DNA of 64,000 nucleotides, taken from assembly GCF_002201475.1 (NCBI RefSeq), contig NZ_CP021422.1, positions 2,232,001-2,296,000 on the forward strand, given 5' to 3'. Below the pieces are notes generated by a model that worked only from the letters and a program-made list of their open reading frames with translations, was not told the origin of the DNA and did not search any database. The stretch comes from Acutalibacter muris. GTDB taxonomy: Bacteria > Bacillota > Clostridia > Oscillospirales > Acutalibacteraceae. Positions 39,278 through 48,072 of the stretch are shown in pieces (position 1 is the first letter of the stretch; each line of letters begins with the position of its first letter). The translations under genes were made by a program, and so were the position numbers.

Positions 39278-39296
39278 TTGCTGTACCGGTTTTTCT

Positions 39297-40364
39297 CTAT
39301 CCTGTGACAATGCGCCATATATCGTGGAAGGTGATAAGCGCCATCAGGCCTATGAGCAGCATAAAGCCCGCCGCGTGTACATACCCCTCATATTTCGCGG
39401 GCACCGGCCTGCGGGTCACGCCCTCCCATATGAGGAACAGCAGCCGCCCGCCGTCCAGGGCCGGAAGAGGCAGGAGATTGATTATGCCCAGGTTCACCGT
39501 TATCATTATCATCATCATGACAATATTGCTCACCGCCTTGCCGAAGCCCTGGCTCAGGCCCGCGCCCGCCGCCTGGGATATGGCCTGGGCCGTGCCCACC
39601 GGCCCGGCTATCTCATTGAGCCCGAACCGTCCTGTCAGCAGGCCTTTAAGGCTCTCTATCACCATGCGGGCCGTGGAAAGGGTATCGGTAGCGGCACGGC
39701 GCAGCACACAGGAAATGCTGCGGGACTCCGGCAGCACATAAAAGTCCAGGGCGGGCACCTCGCTGCCGTCCTCCAGAAGCTGGGTGCGCATGGCAAACTC
39801 CTGAAGCTCCACTCGCGCTCCGTCCCGCTCCACCGTCATGCGCACGGCCTTTGGGTCGGCCAGGGCCAGCGCAAAGGACAGGTCCCGGTCCGTATACACT
39901 GCGTAGCCGCCCACCTCCACTATCCTGTCACCCACCCGGGCCCCCGCCGCTTGGGTGGCCGACTCTTCGGTGAACTTTGAGAAGGTGGTGGTGGAAAAAA
40001 CGTCCTGGGGGGCCAGCACCATCAGCATCATGATAAAGCCCAATATGATATTGAAAACTCCTCCGGCAACCACCACCAGGAGCCTTCTCCACACCGGCTT
40101 GTTGCCAAAGGCCCGCTCGTCGCTGCTCTCCTCGTCCTCTCCCTCCATGGCACAGAAGCCGCCTATGGGGAAAAGCCGCAGGGCGTATAGAGTCTCCCCT
40201 CTCTGAAAGCTGAAGAGCTTCGGTCCCATGCCCAGGGCAAACTCGTTTACCCGGATGCCCGAGAGCTTAGCCATAAGGAAATGCCCCAGCTCGTGGAAGA
40301 ACACCACAAAGCCAAAGAGCAGCACGCCGATAATAATAAGCAGAACCGTATAAAACACCTGCAA
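39297..40364 (-). CDS. rseP: RIP site-2 metalloprotease
   Basis: 355 residues, intramembrane zinc protease. HELGHF in the first membrane segment gives the metal ligands; a PDZ domain follows (AGARVGDRIVEVGG), and LLPLPALDGGRLLF supplies the third ligand Asp. It releases membrane-anchored factors such as anti-sigma proteins. Start TTG 40364 with GGAGA 7 bp upstream. Position between dxr and ispG is the classic one. Confidence 0.94.
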   Translation of the reverse strand: MQVFYTVLLIIIGVLLFGFVVFFHELGHFLMAKLSGIRVNEFALGMGPKLFSFQRGETLYALRLFPIGGFCAMEGEDEESSDERAFGNKPVWRRLLVVVAGGVFNIILGFIMMLMVLAPQDVFSTTTFSKFTEESATQAAGARVGDRIVEVGGYAVYTDRDLSFALALADPKAVRMTVERDGARVELQEFAMRTQLLEDGSEVPALDFYVLPESRSISCVLRRAATDTLSTARMVIESLKGLLTGRFGLNEIAGPVGTAQAISQAAGAGLSQGFGKAVSNIVMMMIMITVNLGIINLLPLPALDGGRLLFLIWEGVTRRPVPAKYEGYVHAAGFMLLIGLMALITFHDIWRIVTG

Positions 40365-40380
40365 TGTACCATCTCCTAAA

Positions 40381-41553
40381 CTATATCTTCTCTTGGGAAA
40401 TTACCGATCTCACAAATTCACGGGCGGCCATATCCGCCCCCAGAACCGCCTCTACGCTGTCCGCAGGGCAGTCAGGCTGGCGCTCCATTGCCCTGGCACA
40501 GAGCTCGGGTATCCTCATAAAGGGCAGTTTCCCCTCAAGGAACGCCCCCACGGCCTCCTCGTTTGCGCCGTTCACCGCCGCCGGGGCAAGACCGCCCCTT
40601 TTCAGCGCCCTTATCGCTATATCCAGGCAGGGAAAAGCGTTAAGGTCCGGCGGGTAGAAGTGCAGGGACTGAACTTTAAACAGGTCCAGCTCCTCCACCG
40701 GGGAGGGCAGACGCCGGGGGTAGGTCAGGGCGTACTGTATCGGCAGGCACATATCCGGCGCCCCCATCTGCGCTATCACCGAGCGGTCCGAATACTCCAC
40801 CATGGAGTGCACTATGCTCTCCCGGTGAACCACCACCTGTATTTTCTCCGGGGGCACGTCGAACAGCCAGCTGGCCTCCATCACCTCCAGGCCCTTGTTC
40901 ATCATGGTGGCCGAGTCAATAGTCACCTTCGCCCCCATGGACCAGTTGGGGTGGTTGAGGGCCTGCTGAGGAGTTACGCCCTCCAGCTCCTCCCTGGTCC
41001 TGCCAAAGAAGGGCCCGCCGGAGGCCGTCAGCAGTATGCGCCGCAGCTCCTTTTTATTATTCCCCTGTAAGCACTGGAATATGGCCGAGTGCTCGCTGTC
41101 CACCGGCAAAATATCCACGCCCTTTTCCCTGGCCAGCCCCATTACCAGCGCGCCCCCCGCCACCAGGGTCTCCTTATTGGCAAGGGCTATGGTCTTTTTC
41201 GCCTTTATTGCCGCCAGAGTGGGCCGCAGACCCACCATTCCCACCACGGAATTCAGCGTGACCTCCGCGCCCTCCAGGGCCGCAGCCTCGCAAAGGCCCT
41301 CCATGCCCTTCAGCACCCGCACACTCATATCTCTCAGCCGCACCCGCAGGTCCGCCGCAGCCTCGGAGTCGTATACCGCCACAATCTCCGGGCGGAATTC
41401 CCTGGCCTGCTCCTCCAGCAGCTCCACGTTATGATGAGCCGCCAGCGCCGCTATTCGGAACATGGCGCACCCGTCCCGGTTCAGTTTCCGCACCACCTTC
41501 AGCGCCTGGGTGCCGATAGAGCCAGTAGAGCCTAAAATCGACAGCGTCTTCAT
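40381..41553 (-). CDS. dxr: 1-deoxy-D-xylulose 5-phosphate reductoisomerase
   Basis: 390 residues. NADPH loop LGSTGSIGTQAL, active-site DSEHSAIFQCLQG and ASGGPFFGRTREEL, and the conserved MNKGLEVMEA are all present. Second step of the MEP pathway. AGGAG precedes the ATG. Confidence 0.96.
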   Translation of the reverse strand: MKTLSILGSTGSIGTQALKVVRKLNRDGCAMFRIAALAAHHNVELLEEQAREFRPEIVAVYDSEAAADLRVRLRDMSVRVLKGMEGLCEAAALEGAEVTLNSVVGMVGLRPTLAAIKAKKTIALANKETLVAGGALVMGLAREKGVDILPVDSEHSAIFQCLQGNNKKELRRILLTASGGPFFGRTREELEGVTPQQALNHPNWSMGAKVTIDSATMMNKGLEVMEASWLFDVPPEKIQVVVHRESIVHSMVEYSDRSVIAQMGAPDMCLPIQYALTYPRRLPSPVEELDLFKVQSLHFYPPDLNAFPCLDIAIRALKRGGLAPAAVNGANEEAVGAFLEGKLPFMRIPELCARAMERQPDCPADSVEAVLGADMAAREFVRSVISQEKI

Positions 41554-41578
41554 TCTTCACGCTCCTCTTTTACGTCTC

Positions 41579-42142
41579 TTATAGTTCCTTCCTGTAGATA
41601 TAGTATCCCTGCCGCTGGGCAAAAAGCACAAATCCAAGCCGCTCATATAGCCCCACCGTGCCGTGATACTGCCAGGGGTAGTCACGCTTTGTAAAAGGAT
41701 ATCCCTCGACGTAACGATATCCCTTTGATCTCGCGTCGGACAGCAGCCGCTCTAAAGCCATCGTCGCAAGCCCCTTACCCTGATACCCCTCGGCTATATC
41801 CATACAGTACATTATACTGATAACCCCGGGCCCGCAGTCCTCCGAAAAGAAGCTATCATCCCCGCAGACGGTCTCATAAGCGCTCTTATCCCCCGCGTTG
41901 CACCAGCCTACAGGCCTATCTCCGTCAAAGAGCAGATAGCCGGTCATCCTGCCGGAGTCTATCAGCTCCTTCGCCGCCATCCTTCGGTCGAATACCTCAG
42001 TATAGCGGGCCTCGTCAATAAGATGGCTCTCAAGGCAGTAGCAGTTGGCCCTGGGGTCCCCGGGCGGGAAGGCGCTCTCCTCAAAGTAGCGGAAAAACTC
42101 CCCCGACATACCCGGCATCAGGGGTTTTATGCTTATATTCAT
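41579..42142 (-). CDS. GNAT-family N-acetyltransferase
   Basis: About 187 residues. The acetyl-CoA loop appears as DIAEGYQGKGLATMALERLL, and the C-terminal VGLYERLGFVLFAQ fits the GNAT fold. It is an extra gene between cdsA and dxr, where most Firmicutes have none. Acceptor unknown. The GTG at 42148 overlaps the ribosome site, so ATG 42142 is preferred. Confidence 0.85.
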   Translation of the reverse strand: MNISIKPLMPGMSGEFFRYFEESAFPPGDPRANCYCLESHLIDEARYTEVFDRRMAAKELIDSGRMTGYLLFDGDRPVGWCNAGDKSAYETVCGDDSFFSEDCGPGVISIMYCMDIAEGYQGKGLATMALERLLSDARSKGYRYVEGYPFTKRDYPWQYHGTVGLYERLGFVLFAQRQGYYIYRKEL

Positions 42143-42144
42143 TT

Positions 42145-42966
42145 TCACACCCCCGCCAGTGGCAGGAACGTTACCAATAAATATACAAAAGGCACCGCGA
42201 ATATGACGCTGTCAAACCTGTCCAGCACCCCGCCATGACCCGGTATCACCTGTCCGAAATCCTTTATATGGCAGCTGCGCTTTATAATGGAAAAGCTCAG
42301 GTCTCCCAAAACGGATATAAACGAGCCGAAAAAGCCTATAAGGAACAGGGCCAGATAGTTGACCTCCACAGCGCCCCGATAGAACACCGCCGAGAACCAC
42401 ACCCCGCACAGCAGCATCACCAGAACGTCCACCACCGTGCCGCCGATAAGCCCCTCGATGGTCTTCTTGGGACTTATCTCCGGGCAGAGCTTATGCTTTC
42501 CGAACAGCGTCCCCGCAAAGTAGGCGCCCACATCCGCCACCCAGGCGGAGAGCACCGCTATGAGCACGTAGAACATACCGTGCCCACGGTTCAGCTCTCT
42601 TAAAGACACCAGCGTGTGCAGAGCACAGGGTATTATCACCACCATGCTGTACAGCACGGCCACCTCCTTGAAGGTGGTCTCATGGTGATAGACGATAAGC
42701 GCCGAAAAGACTATAAGTGTATAGAGACAGTAGGTGAGGAACTGGAACTCCTCATTGCAAAAGGGCACCGCCGCCGCTGCCGCCATAGAGGGCAGCAGCA
42801 AAAACAGCTTCTTTTGCAGCCCAAGGGCGCTGGCCAGCTCATGGACCGCCGCCACAGATATCACGGCAACGGCAATATTCAGCGCCAAGGGAAATATCCT
42901 GTCAAAAACTACTATGGCGGCCATAAAAACCGTCAGCACGATACCGGATAAAACTCGCTGTACCAT
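42145..42966 (-). CDS. cdsA: Phosphatidate cytidylyltransferase
   Basis: 273-residue polytopic membrane enzyme making CDP-diacylglycerol. About eight hydrophobic spans and the C-terminal signature SVLGDLSFSIIKRSCHIKDFG and PGHGGVLDRFDS are diagnostic. ATG 42966 is favoured over GTG 42978, which lies on the Shine-Dalgarno GGAAAGG. Confidence 0.95.
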   Translation of the reverse strand: MVQRVLSGIVLTVFMAAIVVFDRIFPLALNIAVAVISVAAVHELASALGLQKKLFLLLPSMAAAAAVPFCNEEFQFLTYCLYTLIVFSALIVYHHETTFKEVAVLYSMVVIIPCALHTLVSLRELNRGHGMFYVLIAVLSAWVADVGAYFAGTLFGKHKLCPEISPKKTIEGLIGGTVVDVLVMLLCGVWFSAVFYRGAVEVNYLALFLIGFFGSFISVLGDLSFSIIKRSCHIKDFGQVIPGHGGVLDRFDSVIFAVPFVYLLVTFLPLAGV

Positions 42967-42996
42967 GATGAAGTTCACCTTTCCTTTGTGAATAGT

Positions 42997-43719
42997 TCAC
43001 ACCCCGCCGAAGCGCCGCTGGCGGGAGTTGTAAATGGCTATGGCACGGTCCAGGTCCCCGGTTTTGAAGTCCGGCCAGAGGAGGTCGAAATAGACGAACT
43101 CCGCATAGGCGCACTGCCATAAAAGAAAGTTGGAGATGCGCTGCTCCCCGCTGGGCCGTATTATAAGGTCCGGGGCGGGCTGTCCCGCGGTGTAGAGGTA
43201 TCCGTCAAACAGCTCCTCCGTCAGGTCCTCCGGGCTGCGTCTGCCCGCCTGCACCTCCCCGGCAAAGCACTGGACGGCGCGCAGAATCTCCGCCCGCCCA
43301 CCGTAGTTCATGGCAAGATTCAGCACCATGCCGGTCTTTGGGGCCGAGGCCTTTTCCACCTCCGCGATAAGCTCCCTAAGGTCCGGCGAGAAGGCGCTCA
43401 CGTCCCCGATAAACCGCACCCGGATATTCTCGTCCATAAAGTCCCTTAGGGCCTCCCGCAGGTAGTCCTTGAAAAGGCCCATCAGCGCCCCCACTTCGTC
43501 GGCAGGCCGAGACCAGTTCTCTGTGGAAAAGGCGTACACCGTCAGGAATTTGATTCCTATCTTCGATGCGTATCGGGTTATGGTCCGAAAGTTCTGGGCC
43601 CCGGCCCTATGCCCCATGGAACGGGGCTGAAGGTGCTTTTTGGCCCAGCGGCCGTTGCCGTCCATTATTATGCCCACATGGGCGGGCACGTACTGCGCGG
43701 ATATATCCTTCTCAGGCAT
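42997..43719 (-). CDS. uppS: Undecaprenyl diphosphate synthase
   Basis: 240-residue cis-prenyltransferase. IIMDGNGRWAKK carries the catalytic Asp; YAFSTENWSRP and RPSGEQRISNFLLWQ follow. Supplies the lipid carrier for cell wall synthesis. ATG 43719 follows AGGAGAACCTT; a longer frame upstream overlaps frr. Confidence 0.96.
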   Translation of the reverse strand: MPEKDISAQYVPAHVGIIMDGNGRWAKKHLQPRSMGHRAGAQNFRTITRYASKIGIKFLTVYAFSTENWSRPADEVGALMGLFKDYLREALRDFMDENIRVRFIGDVSAFSPDLRELIAEVEKASAPKTGMVLNLAMNYGGRAEILRAVQCFAGEVQAGRRSPEDLTEELFDGYLYTAGQPAPDLIIRPSGEQRISNFLLWQCAYAEFVYFDLLWPDFKTGDLDRAIAIYNSRQRRFGGV

Positions 43720-43729
43720 AAGGTTCTCC

Positions 43730-44293
43730 TCAGATCTCCAGAATTTCTTTCTCTTTGTCTGCGGCGCAGGCGTCAATGTTCTTTATATACTTATCCGTCA
43801 GCTCCTGGGTCTTCTTCTCCGCCTGCTTCAGGTCATCCTCGGTTATCTCGGACTTCTTTTTCATGTCCTTCAGCTTCTCCATGCCGTCCCGGCGGATAGA
43901 GCGCACCGCGACCTTTGCCTCCTCCGCCAGCTTGCTGGTCTCCTTGACCAAATCCCGTCGGCGCTCTTCGTTCAGCGGCGGGAAGGTGAGACGGATCATC
44001 TTCCCGTCGTTCTGGGGGTTCACCCCCAGGTCAGAGGTCTGTATGGCCTTCTCAATGCCCCTTAGCACCGAGGTATCCCAGGGCTGTATGGTCAGGACGC
44101 GCGCCTCTGTGACCGCCACCGCCGCCAGCTGGTTTATGGGCGTGGGGGTGTCATAGTAGTTCACCATTATCCTGTCCAGCACCGCCGGGTTTGCGCGCCC
44201 GGCGCGTATGGCGGCATACTCCTCCTGGAGATGGCCCACGGCCTTCTTCATTTTGCTCTCGGCTTTTTCAAAAACGTCCTTCATCTCTGCCAT
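43730..44293 (-). CDS. frr: Ribosome recycling factor
   Basis: 187 residues. Contains the three-helix bundle blocks EEYAAIRAGRANPAVLD and LTFPPLNEERRRDLVK. Releases post-termination ribosomes with EF-G. AGGAGG lies upstream. The neighbours pyrH and uppS are the usual ones. Confidence 0.97.
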   Translation of the reverse strand: MAEMKDVFEKAESKMKKAVGHLQEEYAAIRAGRANPAVLDRIMVNYYDTPTPINQLAAVAVTEARVLTIQPWDTSVLRGIEKAIQTSDLGVNPQNDGKMIRLTFPPLNEERRRDLVKETSKLAEEAKVAVRSIRRDGMEKLKDMKKKSEITEDDLKQAEKKTQELTDKYIKNIDACAADKEKEILEI

Positions 44294-44327
44294 TTTCTTT
44301 CCCTCCTGATATTGAAGTTAATATTTT

Positions 44328-45032
44328 TTATTTCACCAGTGTGCCTACCGCTTCGCCGCTTACCGCCCGCACGATGTTCTCCGGGTCCTCAATGCTGAAC
44401 ACCAGCCAGGGGATGCCCCTGTCCTTGCAGAAGGAGGCGGCTGTCATGTCCATGACCCCCAGGTTCTGGTTCAGAACCTCCATAAAGGTCAGCTCCTCGT
44501 AACGCTTTGCCTCCGGGTTCTTCTTGGGGTCGCTGTCGTAAACGCCGTCCACCATGGTGGCCTTAAGGATAATGTCGGCCTCTATCTCCGCCGCGCGGAG
44601 CGCCGCCCCCGTGTCCGTGGAGAAGAAGGGGTTGCCGGTGCCGCAGCCGAAGACTATCACCCGGCCCTTCTCCAGGTGCCGGACAGCCCTGTTGCGGATA
44701 TAGGGCTCCGCCACCTCCTGCATGGCGATGGCGGTCTGAACCCGTACAGAAAGGCCCAGCTGCTCAAGGCCGTCGGCCACGCCAAGGGCGTTTATGACCG
44801 TTGCCAGCATACCCATGTGGTCGGCCCGGGTGCGGTCCATCTTGCCGCTGCTGCGTCCCCGCCAGAAGTTGCCGCCGCCCACCACGATGGCCACCTCACA
44901 GCCCATATCGCGCAGGGTCTTAACCGGCCTGCATATGTCCATAACCGTATCGAAGTCGATGCCGTGGCCCTGGGACCCGGCCAGGGCCTCCCCGCTGAGC
45001 TTCAGAAGCACCCTCTTGTATTTTGGCGTCAT
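44328..45032 (-). CDS. pyrH: UMP kinase
   Basis: 234 residues of the amino-acid kinase fold. [43 protein letters not shown] and [14 protein letters not shown] are characteristic. The start at 45032 is set by CGGAGTG and by the family N-terminus; the upstream in-frame stretch lies in the promoter leader. rpsB and tsf, often upstream, are absent; the aldolase gene is there instead. Confidence 0.95.
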   Translation of the reverse strand: MTPKYKRVLLKLSGEALAGSQGHGIDFDTVMDICRPVKTLRDMGCEVAIVVGGGNFWRGRSSGKMDRTRADHMGMLATVINALGVADGLEQLGLSVRVQTAIAMQEVAEPYIRNRAVRHLEKGRVIVFGCGTGNPFFSTDTGAALRAAEIEADIILKATMVDGVYDSDPKKNPEAKRYEELTFMEVLNQNLGVMDMTAASFCKDRGIPWLVFSIEDPENIVRAVSGEAVGTLVK

Positions 45033-45115
45033 AGTCTCACACTCCGTTTCTTGAATATGATTATTTCCGGGCCGGCTGCATCCCGGCGGCCCGCCCTGCG
45101 CATATACATAGCCTA

Positions 45116-45144
45116 ATTGTACATGAAAAATCCTCCTTTGTAAA
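45116..45144 (-). promoter_or_regulatory. Promoter of the pyrH cluster
   Basis: Minus-strand TTTACA (45139-45144) and TACAAT (45116-45121), spacing 17 bp. The spacer happens to contain AGGAGG and an ATG, which mimic a ribosome site for a three-codon frame. The transcript would have a leader of about 75 nt before pyrH. Confidence 0.65.
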
Positions 45145-45172
45145 GCTTTATTTTTTGCGCCCATAACAAAAC

Positions 45173-45194
45173 AGGCGGCACAAAAGTGCCGCCT
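45173..45194 (-). terminator. Terminator of the aldolase gene
   Basis: A perfect 9-bp stem AGGCGGCAC/GTGCCGCCT with a 4-nt loop, followed on the minus strand by TGTTTTGTT. It lies 19 bp after the aldolase stop, so the aldolase is a single-gene transcript separate from pyrH. Confidence 0.9.
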
Positions 45195-45212
45195 ATTTAT
45201 TAGTTATCACGT

Positions 45213-46076
45213 TTACGCCTTGCCCACAGAGCCGAACAGCTCCATCTTCTCCTTGACAGTGGCCTTGATGGCCTCGGTGCCGGGAGCCAGCAGCTTGCGG
45301 GGGTCGAAGCCCTTGCCCTGCTTGTCCTTGCCCTCCTCAATGTACTTGCGGGTGGCGGCGGCGAAGCTCAGCTGGCACTCGGTATTCACGTTCACCTTGG
45401 AAACGCCAAGGCTGATGGCCTTCTTCACCATCTCCTCAGGTATGCCGGTGCCGCCGTGGAGCACCAGAGGCATGGTGCCGGTCTTCTCCTGGATCTGGGC
45501 AAGAACGTCGAAGTTCAGGCCAGTCCAGTTCTCGGGGTACACGCCGTGGATATTGCCGATGCCCGCAGCCAGCATGGTGACACCCAGGTCGGCTATCTGC
45601 TTGCACTCGGCGGGGTCGGCCACCTCGCCGCCGCCCACGACGCCGTCCTCCTCGCCGCCGATAGCGCCTACCTCGGCCTCGACGGAGATGCCCTTCTCCC
45701 CGGCGATGCGGATGATCTCCTTGGTCTTCTCAATATTCTCTTCAATGGCATAGTGGGAGCCGTCGAACATAACGGAGGAGAAACCGTCCTCCATAGCCTT
45801 CAAAGCGCCCTCATAGCTGCCGTGATCCAGGTGCAGGGCCACGGGCACGGTGATATTAAGGGTCTCAAGCATTCCCTTCACCATACCGACGACAGTGTTA
45901 TAGCCGCACATGTACTTGCCCGCGCCCTCGGACACACCTAAAATAACAGGAGAATTGCACTCCTGGGCGGTGAGCAGCACAGCCTTGGTCCACTCCAGGT
46001 TGTTGATGTTGAACTGGCCCACGGCATACTTTCCGGCCTTGGCTTTGGTAAGCATTTCCTTTGCAGAAACTAACAT
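45213..46076 (-). CDS. fba: Class II fructose-bisphosphate aldolase
   Basis: 287 residues, zinc-dependent. Metal-site motifs are VALHLDHGSYEGAL, VEAEVGAIGGEEDGV, GIGNIHGVYPE and LVLHGGTGIPEEM. Cleaves fructose 1,6-bisphosphate in glycolysis. GGAGGG precedes the ATG, and a good promoter lies 56 bp upstream. Confidence 0.95.
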   Translation of the reverse strand: MLVSAKEMLTKAKAGKYAVGQFNINNLEWTKAVLLTAQECNSPVILGVSEGAGKYMCGYNTVVGMVKGMLETLNITVPVALHLDHGSYEGALKAMEDGFSSVMFDGSHYAIEENIEKTKEIIRIAGEKGISVEAEVGAIGGEEDGVVGGGEVADPAECKQIADLGVTMLAAGIGNIHGVYPENWTGLNFDVLAQIQEKTGTMPLVLHGGTGIPEEMVKKAISLGVSKVNVNTECQLSFAAATRKYIEEGKDKQGKGFDPRKLLAPGTEAIKATVKEKMELFGSVGKA

Positions 46077-46131
46077 AGCGATTTCCCTCCGATTTTGAAT
46101 TCACGCCGGTTCCCCGGCACGTCTTTTCTAT

Positions 46132-46160
46132 ATTATAGCCGAGCGCACTGGAAAAAGCAA
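46132..46160 (-). promoter_or_regulatory. Aldolase promoter
   Basis: Minus-strand TTGCTT (46155-46160) and perfect TATAAT (46132-46137), spacing 17 bp, ahead of the aldolase start. Confidence 0.75.
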
Positions 46161-46193
46161 CCTAAAAACTGCAAAAAAATCTGAAAAACCCCC

Positions 46194-46222
46194 TTTACAA
46201 TCTGCGCGAAGTGTGGTAAACT
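46194..46222 (+). promoter_or_regulatory. tRNA-Ala promoter
   Basis: TTTACA (46194-46199) and TAAACT (46217-46222) are 17 bp apart and end 13 bp before the tRNA. Confidence 0.65.
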
Positions 46223-46235
46223 AAAAAAGCTGTAT

Positions 46236-46311
46236 GGGCTCGTGGCTCAGCTGGGAGAGCGCCGCGTTCGCAACGCGGAGGTCGAGGGTTCGATCCCCTT
46301 CGGGTCCACCA
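46236..46311 (+). tRNA. tRNA-Ala (anticodon CGC)
   Basis: 76 nt including encoded CCA. The anticodon stem is CCGCG/CGCGG with loop TTCGCAA, so the anticodon is CGC reading GCG. The acceptor stem holds G3-U70, the main alanine identity element. D loop and TTCGATC T-loop are normal. It is followed by a strong terminator. Confidence 0.95.
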
Positions 46312-46340
46312 TCCTAAGAAAACCAAAAAGATATTTGGGC

Positions 46341-46368
46341 AAAAAACCGCGTAACCACGCGGTTTTTT
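46341..46368 (+). terminator. tRNA-Ala terminator
   Basis: AAAAAACCGCG/CGCGGTTTTTT, 11-bp stem with 6-nt loop. A twin with the same arms but a different loop (CCATGG) lies at 49131-49158 behind tRNA-Tyr. Confidence 0.9.
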
Positions 46369-46375
46369 GCATCTC

Positions 46376-46437
46376 GGAAGCCTGGATTTGAAAAGTCAAA
46401 AACGTAGATGAAAGTAAGCGAAAAATAGATACGAACC
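46376..46437 (+). repeat. Left arm of a 62-bp perfect inverted repeat
   Basis: Begins GGAAGCCTGGATTTG and ends AGATACGAACC; the reverse complement occurs exactly at 49062-49123. The inner 24 bp, from GTAAGCG at 46414, look like the IS66 terminal repeat. The outer 38 bp lie outside the element. Confidence 0.95.
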
Positions 46438-46520
46438 CTCGTAAAAAAGGAAAAAAGCAAGAGCGGTTCCCATAAGGAGCCACTCTTTGAAAGAATTAAT
46501 GCATTAAATTGGCCAACTGG

Positions 46521-48072
46521 TTATCGGCACAAGTCTTGTGCCGCATCATTCCAAGGCGCGCAATCGTCAGCAGAGGTTCCTACCGGCAGCCGTTCCAATA
46601 AGAACTGGAAGTACCGGAAAGGCCGCAGGCCGTTAGCTTTAGCAGTCTCCACAATAGAATAAGCGACTGCACTGGCGTTGGCCCCTCTGGGCGTGTTGGA
46701 AAACAGCCAGTTCTTCCGGCCCACGGCAAAGGGCCGATAGTAACCGCAAGGTTACTATTCAGCCCGCTCCGCACGGTTGTTGGATAATTCCAAGCGACCG
46801 TCCAGGAACACGTGCATCAGCCACTCTTTCTGTTTCACAGCATAGGTCAGCGCCGCGCCATAGGCAGACTTTGGCACGGGGTTGCGGTCATATTCATTTT
46901 TGGCCCAGGCAAAGAATTCCTCTGCTATGGGGAAAGAATACTCTTTCCTTGCCTGGAACCGCTCCTGGAAAGAGAGCCTTTTCTCCGTGTATCCAGCTTC
47001 CAGCTCAAACAATTTGTTGCAGTAACGCAATCCAGTCTGTGCCGGATGCTTTTCCCTCGCGTCTTTGGGCAGAGTTTTGAGAGTATCTGTGAATTTTCTC
47101 CTCATGTGGGCCCAACACCCAACCGCGGTTATGTCCGGCGGCAGCTTACAATGGTAGGCCTCATACCCATCGGTGTGGAGGAATCCTGAGAAACCCGTCA
47201 AGAAAGCCTTGGCGTGCTCCCCGGCCCGGCTGGGCTGGTAGTCATACAGAACCACCGGCCTTTCACTGTCCCCAGAGGTCCGGTAGACCCACACATAGCT
47301 TTTTTGTGTGGCTTTTCTGCCATCCTCCCGCAGCACGGTCAGTGTGGTCTCGTCCGCGTGGAGTATCTCGTTAGAAATCACTTCCCTGCGCAAACGCTGG
47401 AAGAAATCCTCAAACCATCTCTCGTGGGTGGCGATCACCCAGTTTGCCATTGTCTGCCGGCACACCGATCCGCTGAAATTCCTGTTCCTGCCGGTACAAC
47501 GGCAATGCCAGCGCATATTTGTTGTTCAAAATGTGCGCAAGCAAGCTGGGCGAAACGATCCCGCTGCCAGGGAGGAGCCCCGCTGGGACTTCGCTCTTTT
47601 TCATGGGCGTGGCTAACGCGTTTTTCTCACAGTTCCGGCAGCTGTAGGCCGTCTGAACATGTTCCACTATCTTGTACTGCGCCGGAACATACCGCAGTTC
47701 CCTCCGAACAACCTCGTGGCCGCAGGCATGCATCTTCCCGCCGCATACCGGACAAACCTGTTCTCCCTCTGGCAGCTCGTGAACAATTTGCTCTGTTGGC
47801 AGCTTAGAAAAGTCCAGTTCCCGTTTCCCAGCCTGCTTTTTCCTCTTGTATACGATCTGCTCTAAATCGGGCTCTGCTGCCTTAGGGTCTGCCAGCGTTT
47901 CCGGCTCATTGAACAGCGAGGTCTGTTCCTCCAGTTCTACGCTCTTTTCGCTGGACGGCCCAAATTGTTTGGAGCTGCAAATGACGTTGGGCCTGTCGTC
48001 CCAAGTCACTTGAACTGCCCTTTGAACCAATCCACCTGCTTGCGTAACTGGGCTATTTCTTTGTCCTTCTCG
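46521..48072 (-). pseudogene. IS66 transposase (tnpC) remnant
   Basis: Pieces of one TnpC lie in different frames. The N-terminal coiled piece (DKEIAQLRKQVDWFKGQFK) stops near 47999. The middle part has KQFGPSSEKS, the zinc motif CPVCGGKMHACGH, and PLYRQEQEFQRIGV, and shifts near 47460, apparently by an 8-bp deletion between short repeats. The catalytic part (LHADETTLTVL, HTDGYEAYH, LSNNRAERA) then meets an in-frame 21-bp insertion with two stops near 46740. The tail GRKNWLFSNTPRGA completes the normal end. Confidence 0.88.

Noticed and set aside
45100..45144. AGGAGG plus ATG TAC AAT TAG before pyrH as a leader peptide
   Set aside because: The pattern lies inside the 17-bp spacer between a good -35 and -10 box, so it would not be transcribed.
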